DNA of 64,000 bases from assembly GCA_028283625.1 (NCBI GenBank), contig JAPWKG010000026.1:62001-126000 (forward strand), written 5' to 3'. The notes under the pieces were generated by a model. It saw only the letters and a list, made by a program, of their open reading frames with translations. It made no database searches and was not told the DNA's origin. The first letter of the stretch is position 1. Every line of letters begins with the position of its first letter. This stretch comes from Acidobacteriaceae bacterium (GTDB lineage: Bacteria > Acidobacteriota > Terriglobia > Terriglobales > Acidobacteriaceae). Shown in pieces: positions 1 to 9,075 of this stretch. The position numbers were made by a program, and so were the translations under genes.

Positions 1-1
1 G

Positions 2-172
2 GGCAAAGCCAATGCAGCGCTCACGGAGTTTCTGGCAGAACTCTTCGGCGTTGCGCGGCGTGAGGTGGTGCTGCTGAGCGGGGAGACGAGTCGCAGCAAA
101 CGCTTGCTGGTGCGTGGCGTGAGCGTGCAGCACGGGATCGCGTGTTTGGAACGTGTTTTGCAGAGAACCTAG
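2..172 (+). CDS. C-terminal part of a DUF167/YggU-family protein (5' end outside window)
   Basis: Open frame from base 2 to TAG at 170-172 reads GKANAALTEFLAELFGVARREVVLLSGETSRSKRLLVRG..., the typical DUF167 'GKAN..L..FLA..L.V....V.L.SGETSR.K' signature; absent from ORF track because its start lies upstream. Confidence 0.85.
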   Translation, partial: GKANAALTEFLAELFGVARREVVLLSGETSRSKRLLVRGVSVQHGIACLERVLQRT

Positions 173-322
173 CGCTCGATATTTTTCTTTCGTGAATAAC
201 AGGCGGGCACTGTGCGGTTTTCGGGCACGCTGCGACCATGTTTTTCTCCTGTTCGCAGCGTAGTCACATAGCGGTAACACGGCGCGAAGACCCTTGTATC
301 CAGATCGATATAGGGAGTTTTC

Positions 323-3300
323 ATGCATAAACTCTGCCGTAAGGGGTGCCGTCTTTTCTCGACACTCTTTCTGCTGTGCTTTGCCGGTGCTGGTGTTTCA
401 CTTGCTCAGTTTGACGCTGCATCTGTTCTTGGTACGACACGCGACTCCTCTGGTGCTGCCGTTGCGCACAGCCGCGTTGTTCTCGCAAACGTCACCACGG
501 GTGTGACGCGAGAGGTTACAAGCGACGACGAGGGTCGCTTCAACTTCGCCAGTGTGCCCATTGGCGAATACAAGCTTTCGGGCGACTCGGCTGGCTTCCG
601 TCACACGGAAACTCCTGCGTTCGCTCTTACGGTCAATGCGCATCAGCGTTATGACCTGACGATGGCGGTCGGTTCTTCGGACACCTCAGTCGAAGTTGTT
701 GGTGGGCCGACACTGCTTGAGACCGAAACCAGCTCGCGCGGACAGGTGATCGGTCAGCGCCAGGTGGAGAACCTGCCGCTGAATGGCCGTTCTTATGCTG
801 ACCTTGCGTTGCTCTCTCCCGGTGTGCGTCGCTCGACGCTGGAGAATCAGAGCACCTCGAACCGCGAAGGTTCGTTCAACGTGAACGGTCAGCGTTCGGC
901 GTTCAACAACTTCCTGCTCGACGGTGTGGACAACAACAACTACGGCACCTCGAACCAGGGTTTTGCGAACGAGAACATCTCGCCTTCGCCGGATGCGGTG
1001 GAAGAGTTCCGCGTGGATACCGACAACTACTCGGCTGAGTTTGGTCGCTCGCCGGGTGCGGTGATCAACGTATCGCTGCGCCGCGGTTCGAACAAGTTCC
1101 ACGGCCATGTGTGGGACTACAACCGCAACACGGACTTCAACGCCTCTGGTCCGTTCCTGCCGGTTGGCGGCAATCCGAAGTTCATCCGTAACCAGTTCGG
1201 CGCAACCTTCGGTGGCCCGATCTGGAAGGATCGCACCTTCTTCTTCGCCGACTACGAAGGTGTGCGTCAGATCTTCAACAACACGAACACGAGCTCGACG
1301 CTGCCGACCGCAAATCAGCGTAACGGCCTCTTCTACCTGAACGACGACACCAGCAATCCGGACTTCGCGATTCCGCTGCGTGATCCGATCTCGGGTCAGA
1401 CCTATCTTGGTCAGCTTCCGACCTCGGCGCGTACTTCGTTCGCGCGTGCTGTGATGGCGGCGCTGCCGACCAACACCAGCGGCGGCATGTCGAACAACTA
1501 CTCGTACACACCGCGCGGCGTCATCAACGACGACAAGGGCGATGTTCGCATCGACCATACCTTCAGCCAGAAGACGACGATCTTCGGCCGTTACAGCCAG
1601 CACGCTGGCTACATCTTCGATCCTCCGGGAATTCCGGGACGCGCGGGTGGAAACTCGAACGGCAACACGAACATCACCAACAAGGCCATCGCTGCAGGTC
1701 TGACGTATGCCTTGCGTCCGAACCAGCTGTTTGACGTTCGCTTTGGCTGGTCGTTGAACAAGGGTGGCAAAACTCCGATCGGCTTTGGCGACGAGTCGCT
1801 GCTGACGGAGAACGGCATCACCGACGGTTTGCCGGCGGCCTCGACCCGCGATCTGAATACGCAGGCGATCACTGGCTTCACGCAGCTCGGTGCGCAGAAC
1901 TCCAACCCCCAGTTCCAGAACCCGGAGATCTACAACCCGAAGGTGAACTACACCTGGATTCACGGCCGCAATACGCTGAAGGCCGGCTATGAGTTCCAGG
2001 CTGTGCACACGCAGGTGAATGACTTCAACCCGAGCTACGGCGCCGATACCTATGGTGGTCAGTTCTCGGCAAACGGTAACCCCTCGGACACGACGATTGA
2101 AGGTTCCAACCCGAATTTGTCGAACCAGCTGAAGCAGGTACAGAACCTGGCCGACTTCTATCTTGGCAACCGCAGCCAGTATGCGTTGACCAACTATGCT
2201 GTCGTGAACCTTCGTCAGCGCTACAACTTCATGTACGTGCAGGATGACCTGCGCCTGAGCGATCGCCTGACCATCAACGCTGGTCTGCGTTATGAAATTG
2301 TGACGCCGCAGTGGGAAGCCAACAATCACCTGGCGAACTTTGACCCGACCAGCAACACGCTGATTCAGGCCAAGGGAGGCAGCATCTACAACCAGTCCCT
2401 GGTGCATACGCCGATGAACAACTTCGGTCCGCGCTTCGGCTTCAGCTACCAGGCGTCTCCGAACACGGTTCTGCGTGGCGGTTACGGCATCATGTACACG
2501 CAGTGGAACCGCGCAGGTGGCGAGAACAACCTCACCTACAACGGTCCTTATGTTGTGAACGCAACGATTACCCAGGACCCGACAAAGTCTGCTCTTTGCA
2601 CCACGGATACACAGCTGCAGAGCAGCTGCTTCCGCCAGACGCAGCAGGGCTACTCCGATGTTCTGACCTCCGCGGCATTCTTCAATCCGCTGAACGTGAC
2701 CACGCGCTATATCCCGAAGGATTTCAAAACGGGTTATGTGCAGGAGTACTTCGCAGGCGTGCAGCAGCAGGCTGGCAAGTGGCTCTTTGACCTCTCCTAC
2801 GTTGGCAACAAGGGAACTCATCTGCAGACGCTGGCCGATTACAACCAGGCAACGTCGTGCAATACGGGTGACTGCGCTTCGTACAACGCTCGCCGCCCCA
2901 TCACGACCTTCGGCCCGATCGAAATCGCGTATGGCATCGGTATCTCCAACTACAACGCACTGCAGTTCCGCATCGAACGCCGCACGCACATGGGCCTGTA
3001 CCTGCTGAACTCGTTCACCTACAGCCGTACGTTCGATCTTTCGAGCGGTCATCTGGAGTCCGGAGCAGGCGATACTTCGCGCGTGGATTATCTGCACCCG
3101 AAGGCAAGCTACGGTCCTTCTGCCTATGACATGCCTCTGAACGATACGCTCTCCATCGTGTACGACCTGCCGTATGGTCGTGGACGCCAGTGGGGCAGCG
3201 GTGCAGGACGTCTGACACAGGCGGTCCTGGGTGGATGGCAGCTGACGCTGATCAACACGCTTTCGAGCGGGCAGCCGATGAACATCACCTACTCCCTGAA

Positions 3301-3706
3301 CTCGAGCTCCGGTCTCTACACCTCGGGCTTTATCAACTATCGTCCGGATCGTGTGGAAGGGCAGCCGCTCTTTGCCAAGAAGTCCAGCCGCGTGAAGAAC
3401 GCGACCTCGGTTTCTGGAGTTTTGAACGCGCAGGCCTTCGCGGCGCCGACGACGTACGGTATGGGTTCGATGTCGCGTAACGCGCTTCGTTCGGATAGCT
3501 ACTATGACTCCGACCTTGGCTTGCACAAGCAGTTTGCGCTGTGGAACGATCACTCGTTCTTCGACTTCCGCGCAGAAGCGTTCAACGTGCTGAACAAGGT
3601 CAACTACGGCGCACCGGATACGACGACAACCGATAGCTCGTTCGGCTCCATCACCAGCGCATATCCTGCACGTCAGCTTCAGCTGGCTGCGAAGATTCTC
3701 TTCTAG
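323..3706 (+). CDS. TonB-dependent receptor, Oar-like, with N-terminal carboxypeptidase-regulatory-like domain
   Basis: 1127 aa; signal peptide, CarboxypepD_reg-like 'SVLGTTRDSSGAAVAHSRVVLANVTTG', plug region 'NGRSYADLALLSPGV', 'SAEFGRSPGAVINV', C-terminal beta-barrel. Confidence 0.92.
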   Translation: MHKLCRKGCRLFSTLFLLCFAGAGVSLAQFDAASVLGTTRDSSGAAVAHSRVVLANVTTGVTREVTSDDEGRFNFASVPIGEYKLSGDSAGFRHTETPAFALTVNAHQRYDLTMAVGSSDTSVEVVGGPTLLETETSSRGQVIGQRQVENLPLNGRSYADLALLSPGVRRSTLENQSTSNREGSFNVNGQRSAFNNFLLDGVDNNNYGTSNQGFANENISPSPDAVEEFRVDTDNYSAEFGRSPGAVINVSLRRGSNKFHGHVWDYNRNTDFNASGPFLPVGGNPKFIRNQFGATFGGPIWKDRTFFFADYEGVRQIFNNTNTSSTLPTANQRNGLFYLNDDTSNPDFAIPLRDPISGQTYLGQLPTSARTSFARAVMAALPTNTSGGMSNNYSYTPRGVINDDKGDVRIDHTFSQKTTIFGRYSQHAGYIFDPPGIPGRAGGNSNGNTNITNKAIAAGLTYALRPNQLFDVRFGWSLNKGGKTPIGFGDESLLTENGITDGLPAASTRDLNTQAITGFTQLGAQNSNPQFQNPEIYNPKVNYTWIHGRNTLKAGYEFQAVHTQVNDFNPSYGADTYGGQFSANGNPSDTTIEGSNPNLSNQLKQVQNLADFYLGNRSQYALTNYAVVNLRQRYNFMYVQDDLRLSDRLTINAGLRYEIVTPQWEANNHLANFDPTSNTLIQAKGGSIYNQSLVHTPMNNFGPRFGFSYQASPNTVLRGGYGIMYTQWNRAGGENNLTYNGPYVVNATITQDPTKSALCTTDTQLQSSCFRQTQQGYSDVLTSAAFFNPLNVTTRYIPKDFKTGYVQEYFAGVQQQAGKWLFDLSYVGNKGTHLQTLADYNQATSCNTGDCASYNARRPITTFGPIEIAYGIGISNYNALQFRIERRTHMGLYLLNSFTYSRTFDLSSGHLESGAGDTSRVDYLHPKASYGPSAYDMPLNDTLSIVYDLPYGRGRQWGSGAGRLTQAVLGGWQLTLINTLSSGQPMNITYSLNSSSGLYTSGFINYRPDRVEGQPLFAKKSSRVKNATSVSGVLNAQAFAAPTTYGMGSMSRNALRSDSYYDSDLGLHKQFALWNDHSFFDFRAEAFNVLNKVNYGAPDTTTTDSSFGSITSAYPARQLQLAAKILF

Positions 3707-3723
3707 CAACAGAAAGAGTATTT

Positions 3724-4719
3724 GTGTCCATTACCCGCAGAAACTTTGCACAACTGGGCGCCGCTTCCTTGGGAGCGGCGCTCACGCCATTTCGCCTTTC
3801 GGCGCAACCTGCTGCAGCTGCCGCAGCCATGGACTTTCCGGTGACAACGCCGGAACCACGCAGCGATCGTTTTCACTTTGCGGTCCTTTCCGACACGCAC
3901 ATTATCGACCGCTTTTATAAGCCCGGATCTGAGAACGGTGCCGAGGACAATGAAAGCATTCTCAAGGCGAATGATCGCCTGGTGGCAGCGCGCGAGGTGC
4001 TCAACAACGTCCGCTTCTCAGACGGCAGCCGCATTGAGCAGTACTTCCTGCCGGGCGATGTCTTCCATAACTATCCCTCCGCCGATTACGACTTCTACTT
4101 CCAGAACGAAACCCGTCTGGATATCGCCAAGAAGCTGCTCGACGGCTTCAATGCGCCGGTGCATGTGGGCTGGGGCAATCACGACTACGATGTACCGCGT
4201 GTCTCGCGCGAGATGTCGCACAGGCTGTTCGAGGCCAAGTTTAAGACCAAGCCTTACTGGGCGATGGACATGCACGGCTTCCGCATTCTCATGCTGAACA
4301 ACTTCCTGGGCGATACGTGGGATAGCAAGTCGCCGAACTTCCATAAGGATCTCGGCTCACTGGGCGAAGAACAGTTGCAGTGGCTTGAGGCGCAGCTGGC
4401 TGAGCGCAAGCCGACGCTGATCTTCATCCACTATCCGCTGTGCAGCGTTGTACCGGTCGAGGTCCGCGACTTCGGTCTGTATCCTCTGCTGCGCCGCTAC
4501 CAGACGACGATCCAGATGGTGATCGCCGGTCATTGGCACAAGTGGATTGACTTTGCGCACACCTACGGCCCCAAGCACATGGTCATCGCGTCAACGCGCT
4601 ACGACGAGCACGCCTACATGCTGTTTGAAGCCAATGCGCGCGATGGCGTGATCCGTTGGCTGGATAACTCACGCGTGGAGTGGGCCACCCACTTCTCGGA
4701 GCCGTATCCGCTGGGATAG
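3724..4719 (+). CDS. Calcineurin-like metallophosphoesterase with Tat-type signal
   Basis: 331 aa, GTG start; 'ITRRNFAQLGAASLGAAL' twin-arginine leader; 'AVLSDTHIID', 'GNHDYD', 'IAGHWHKW' metallophosphoesterase motifs. Confidence 0.88.
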   Translation: MSITRRNFAQLGAASLGAALTPFRLSAQPAAAAAAMDFPVTTPEPRSDRFHFAVLSDTHIIDRFYKPGSENGAEDNESILKANDRLVAAREVLNNVRFSDGSRIEQYFLPGDVFHNYPSADYDFYFQNETRLDIAKKLLDGFNAPVHVGWGNHDYDVPRVSREMSHRLFEAKFKTKPYWAMDMHGFRILMLNNFLGDTWDSKSPNFHKDLGSLGEEQLQWLEAQLAERKPTLIFIHYPLCSVVPVEVRDFGLYPLLRRYQTTIQMVIAGHWHKWIDFAHTYGPKHMVIASTRYDEHAYMLFEANARDGVIRWLDNSRVEWATHFSEPYPLG

Positions 4720-4735
4720 GGTTTCCGGTTTCACG

Positions 4736-7171
4736 CTAAGCCTCGATGAGGCCGTATCGACGCTGCCACTGTTGTTTGAGGCGCGTCCATACGGCCTCTC
4801 GTTCTTGCGGCGAGATGGCGGGGGCGGCCGCGGCGGAGTCGATGAAGCGGGCGGCTTCGTGCTTGGCCAGCTCCAGTAAGTCGCGATCACGCACCAGGTT
4901 GGCGACGCGGAACTCAGGTACGCCTGCCTGCCGCGTACCGAAAAACTCGCCGGGGCCACGTTGCGCAAGATCGAACTCGGCAAGTTCAAAGCCATTCTGC
5001 GTGCGCACCATGGCGTCGAGCCGCAACTCCGCCTCCGGTGAGACGCGTTCGCCGGTGACGAGCACGCAGTAGCTGCGCGCCGCCCCACGCCCCACGCGGC
5101 CGCGCAGCTGATGCAGCTGGGCGAGTCCGAAGCGTTCGGCGTGCTCGATGACCATGACGGTGGCGTTCGGTACATCGACACCGACTTCGATAACGGTGGT
5201 GGAGACCAGGACGTGGATCTCGCCGCGTTTGAAGCGCGCCATCGTGACGTCTTTATCGTCAGCGGACATGCGGCCGTGCAGCAGGCCAAGTTTTAGCCCG
5301 GCGAGCTGGCCGTGTTGCAGCTCTTCAAAGGCCTCGGTGGCGGAGCGCAGCTTGGGCTTACTGGTGGCGGCTTTGTCTCCGGCGGCTTTGGCGGCTCGCT
5401 TCCCTTTGCCTTTGCTCTTGGTGGGGGCTGTGCTCTGCTGCGCGTCGCCGGCAAAGTCGAGCTCAGGCTGGTCATCCCGCTCGCCTTCGATGACGGGATA
5501 GACGATGTAGGCCTGGCGTCCCTGTTCGACCTGCTTGCGAATGAATTCGAAGGCTTCTGCTGAACGGCGGCCTTCAAGGCGGCGCGTGGTGATGGGGGTG
5601 CGGCCTGGCGGCAGCTCGTCGAGCACGCTGGCTTCGAGATCGCCGTACATGGTGAGGGCGAGTGTGCGCGGGATTGGCGTTGCGGTCATGACCAGCACAT
5701 CGGGCTCGGTGGCCTTGCCGTCGGCACCGGGCTTGCGCATGAGCTGAAAGCGCTGCTGTACCCCGAAGCGGTGCTGCTCGTCGACGATGACGAGGCCAAG
5801 GTTGGCAAAGTCCACGTTTTCTTCCACCAGCGCGTGCGTGCCGATGGCCAGATCGGTTTCGCCGCGGAAGATGCGGCCACGGGCTTCCTTTTTGCTGCGC
5901 GGGTCCAGCGATCCGGTAAGCAGCGTGACACGGTAACGCTTGCCGGTGGAGGGAGAGATCGCGTTGGCCAACAGTTTGCGTGCGGACAGGTAGTGCTGCG
6001 TGGCCAGAATTTCGGTAGGCGCCATCATGGCCGCCTGATAGCCGTTTTCGATGGCGACGAGCGCGGCTTCGAGCGCGACGATGGTCTTGCCGGAGCCGAC
6101 GTCTCCCTGCAGAAGGCGGCGCATCGGATGCGGCGAGCGCATATCGTTCACAATCTCGCCGAGCACGCGTTTCTGTGCGCCGGTGGGCTTGAAGGGGAGA
6201 ACCTGCTTGAGGGCTTCGCGGACTTTCTCGTTGGTGTGAAACGCTGTTCCGTTGCGCTCACGCAGGCGGCGGCGTTTGAGCTCGAGCCCAAGCTCCAGAT
6301 ACCAGAACTCCTCAAAGATAAGGCGGCGGTGCGCCGGGGTTTGCGCCGCCTGCAGCTCGGACAGAGGCGTGCCGGCCTCAGGGAAGTGCAGCGCACGCAG
6401 AGCTTCCATGCGGCCGGGCAGCCTGAGCCGTTCGAGCAGGGCGCGGGGCAGCGTTTCGCTGGCCTGAGTGTTGGTTTCGGCAAGGTCTTTAAAAACAGCC
6501 CAGAGCACGCGCCGGAGCCAGCGCGAGGTGAGCTTGGCGCCCCAGGGGGTGGTGCCGCCCAGCGACTCGTAGACGGGCACGATGCGGCCCATCTCGAGCA
6601 TGGTGAACTCCGCGTCCTCGCCCGGGGCGTTGCCTTCGGGGATGATCTCGAAGGTAGGCTGCACCATCTTGAAGCGCGAGGCTCCGGGCAGGGCGTTGGC
6701 GCTGCTGCCGGAGCGCGAGGTATCAAGCTTGCCGTAGAGCGCGATCTGTTGCCCGATGCGGAATTTGTCGCGCAGGTACTGACCGTGGAACCAGAGGCAT
6801 TTGACGCTTTCCAGTGCCTGCGGCGGAGGCTGCAGAAGCCCCTCCATGGCGGCGTCGCTCTCGGGCCGCGGAGGGGTGAGCGAGACGGTGAGCTCGAAGA
6901 TCGGCGCGGAGCGGGTGCGAACGAAGCCTGTGGCGGTAACCGTGCCGAGCAGGGAGGCCATGTCGCCGGCGCGGTAGGCCGAGAGCGGCTTGGGGTGCAG
7001 GCGGTCTTCGTACCGGAAGGGCAGGTGGTAGAGCAGGTCCTCCACGGTGGAAACGCCGCGCTCCGCAAGCCCGGCGGCGACACGTTCGCCAACGCGTTTG
7101 AGAAACTTGACCGGCGTTGCGAACTCAAGGGGCACGGCTTGAGTGTAGTGCGTGCCCCGGTCCGGAGGCAT
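4736..7171 (-). CDS. recG: ATP-dependent DNA helicase RecG
   Basis: 811 aa; wedge domain, 'LLQGDVGSGKT', 'DEQHRFGVQQR', 'TATPIPRTLALT', 'VSTTVIEVGVDVPNA', 'QLRGRVGRG'. Confidence 0.96.
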   Translation of the reverse strand: MPPDRGTHYTQAVPLEFATPVKFLKRVGERVAAGLAERGVSTVEDLLYHLPFRYEDRLHPKPLSAYRAGDMASLLGTVTATGFVRTRSAPIFELTVSLTPPRPESDAAMEGLLQPPPQALESVKCLWFHGQYLRDKFRIGQQIALYGKLDTSRSGSSANALPGASRFKMVQPTFEIIPEGNAPGEDAEFTMLEMGRIVPVYESLGGTTPWGAKLTSRWLRRVLWAVFKDLAETNTQASETLPRALLERLRLPGRMEALRALHFPEAGTPLSELQAAQTPAHRRLIFEEFWYLELGLELKRRRLRERNGTAFHTNEKVREALKQVLPFKPTGAQKRVLGEIVNDMRSPHPMRRLLQGDVGSGKTIVALEAALVAIENGYQAAMMAPTEILATQHYLSARKLLANAISPSTGKRYRVTLLTGSLDPRSKKEARGRIFRGETDLAIGTHALVEENVDFANLGLVIVDEQHRFGVQQRFQLMRKPGADGKATEPDVLVMTATPIPRTLALTMYGDLEASVLDELPPGRTPITTRRLEGRRSAEAFEFIRKQVEQGRQAYIVYPVIEGERDDQPELDFAGDAQQSTAPTKSKGKGKRAAKAAGDKAATSKPKLRSATEAFEELQHGQLAGLKLGLLHGRMSADDKDVTMARFKRGEIHVLVSTTVIEVGVDVPNATVMVIEHAERFGLAQLHQLRGRVGRGAARSYCVLVTGERVSPEAELRLDAMVRTQNGFELAEFDLAQRGPGEFFGTRQAGVPEFRVANLVRDRDLLELAKHEAARFIDSAAAAPAISPQEREAVWTRLKQQWQRRYGLIEA

Positions 7172-7203
7172 GTGGAACAGTGCACAACGGGTTGCGTGTC
7201 TTC

Positions 7204-8460
7204 ATGCCGTTACCCGCTAACGCCCGTGGGCCTTTAGGATGTTTCGGAGAGGGAGCGTTTTTCAGACGCTCCTGCAATCCTTATTTCACCGTTGCGTCGT
7301 TTACCTTGGATAGTTTCTTCAGCCGTTTCCGGAATTCGCTGACGTTGATCGCCATTGTGCTGGTGCAGGTGCTGGCGTTGGCCGTGCAGGTGCAGCGCCC
7401 GGCAGAGGACGCCGCAGGTGTAGAAGATGGCCGGAAGGTGACGCTGCTGCGCCGTTGGGTGCTGGCCGTGGTGACGCCGTTTGAGCGCGTCTCGCATGGC
7501 ACAGGCACCGGGGTTCGTTCTGCCTGGTCCAGCTATATTGCGCTGCGGCATACGCACGAAGAAAACAAGGCGTTGGAGCAGGAGATCGCCCGGCTGCGGA
7601 CCGAAGAGGCGGAGTTTGCCGAGGATGCTCGCGAGGGGCGGCGCCTGGCTGCGCTGCTGCAGTTCAAGCAGCACTACATCTCCTCGACGGTGGTTGCCGC
7701 GGTGATTGGAACGAGCGGTTCGGACCGCGCTCGCATTTTGACGCTGGATAAAGGTGCCGCCGATGGCCTGAAGCCGGATATGGCGGTCATGACGCCGGAT
7801 GGCGTTGTGGGCAAGCTGCGCGATGTACAGAGCCACACCTCGGAGCTGCTGCTGCTGAACGATCCGACCTCGGGAGCCGGGGTCATTCTGGCGGCAACCC
7901 GTATTCGCGGTATTCTGCGCGGCACGGCCGCCGGACAGGTGGAGATCAATAATCTGACGGCGGACTCACGCATCAAGCCCGGGGAGCAGGTGCTGACCTC
8001 CGGGGGAGACGGGGTGTTTCCGCGCGGTCTTCCGGTGGGGGTGATCGAGTCGATTGCACCGGATCCGGTGCACCAGCCGTTTACGGCGATCCGCATCAAG
8101 CCATATGCGAACCTTTCCCGTCTGGAAGAGGTTCTGGTGGTAACGGGCTCGCAGGAGGGCCTGCCGCCCGCCGCTGCCGCCGATGCGACGTTGGCCGATG
8201 CGATGGCCGAGGCCAACAAGAGGGCCGCCGATATGGTCGCCGAGCGTTTACCGAGCCTGCATGAGGATAAGGACGCGACGGTGGCGCAGCCTGCGCAGGA
8301 TCAGGGCAATGCTGCAGCGCCGCCGGCGGCGCTGCCACGGCCCAGGCCCGTTCTGCATCCGGACCGCTACTCGCCGGACTCCTCGCCGCCGGCTGGTGAG
8401 ATGCAGCCAGGCGCACCGGCACCGTCGCAGGACTCTGACTCGAAGGCGGGGGATCACTAA
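7204..8460 (+). CDS. mreC: Rod shape-determining protein MreC
   Basis: ORF track 7117..8460; start trimmed to ATG at 7204 (N-terminus uncertain, may be further downstream). TM helix, coiled coil and 'VMTPDGVVGKLRDVQSHTSELLLLNDPTSG'; followed directly by mreD. Confidence 0.88.
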   Translation: MPLPANARGPLGCFGEGAFFRRSCNPYFTVASFTLDSFFSRFRNSLTLIAIVLVQVLALAVQVQRPAEDAAGVEDGRKVTLLRRWVLAVVTPFERVSHGTGTGVRSAWSSYIALRHTHEENKALEQEIARLRTEEAEFAEDAREGRRLAALLQFKQHYISSTVVAAVIGTSGSDRARILTLDKGAADGLKPDMAVMTPDGVVGKLRDVQSHTSELLLLNDPTSGAGVILAATRIRGILRGTAAGQVEINNLTADSRIKPGEQVLTSGGDGVFPRGLPVGVIESIAPDPVHQPFTAIRIKPYANLSRLEEVLVVTGSQEGLPPAAAADATLADAMAEANKRAADMVAERLPSLHEDKDATVAQPAQDQGNAAAPPAALPRPRPVLHPDRYSPDSSPPAGEMQPGAPAPSQDSDSKAGDH

Positions 8461-8999
8461 TGGCCGAGCATAGTTACACCTCGCGGCGTGAGCTGGACCA
8501 GTACTACTTTCATCCTCTGGTGACGGTGCTGGTGCCGTTGGCGTTGATCGTGTTGCAGGCGATCTTGCCCAGGCTCTTTCCGCGCGTGGCGATCTTTGAC
8601 CTGCCGCTGATTGCGGTGATCTTCTTTTCGGTCGCCCGCCGCTCCCCGATTGCGGGCGCGTTGACGGGCATGGGGATCGGGCTCTTTCAGGACGGGTTGA
8701 CGAATCATCCGTTTGGCGTCTTCGGCATCGCGAAGTCGATTGTGGGGTATCTGGCGGCGAGCATCGGGTTTGCCATCGACATGGACAACCTGATGAATCG
8801 TGCCGCGCTGACCTTTGTCGCGAGCCTGCTGCAGAGCGTGATGCAGCTCCTGATCGAGCGCCTGATGCTGGGCGATAAGAGTTGGCGGGTGTTGCCGTTG
8901 CAGGGCTGGCCGCTGCATGAGCTGCTGCGCGCGGCGGTGAGCGTGGCCGTGGCGATTCCGCTGTTTCTGCTGCTGGACCGCTTCAAGCAACGCGACTAG
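8460..8999 (+). CDS. mreD: Rod shape-determining protein MreD
   Basis: 179 aa polytopic membrane protein; start overlaps mreC stop (TAATG); synteny mreC-mreD-mrdA-mrdB. Confidence 0.85.
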   Translation: MAEHSYTSRRELDQYYFHPLVTVLVPLALIVLQAILPRLFPRVAIFDLPLIAVIFFSVARRSPIAGALTGMGIGLFQDGLTNHPFGVFGIAKSIVGYLAASIGFAIDMDNLMNRAALTFVASLLQSVMQLLIERLMLGDKSWRVLPLQGWPLHELLRAAVSVAVAIPLFLLLDRFKQRD

Positions 9000-9075
9000 C
9001 GCTGCCGCAGGCGGGGTTGCTACGTCCATACAATAGATTCAGACACGGCATCGAGCGTGTTTGCCCAGGGACACG

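Noticed and set aside
686-3709. 1007-aa antisense ORF opposite the first TBDT
   Set aside because: Long open antisense frame produced by GC-rich codon bias; Arg/Val-rich with no recognisable domain; sense strand is an unambiguous TBDT.
5771-7237. 488-aa plus-strand ORF opposite recG
   Set aside because: Shadow ORF of recG; no domain or signal.
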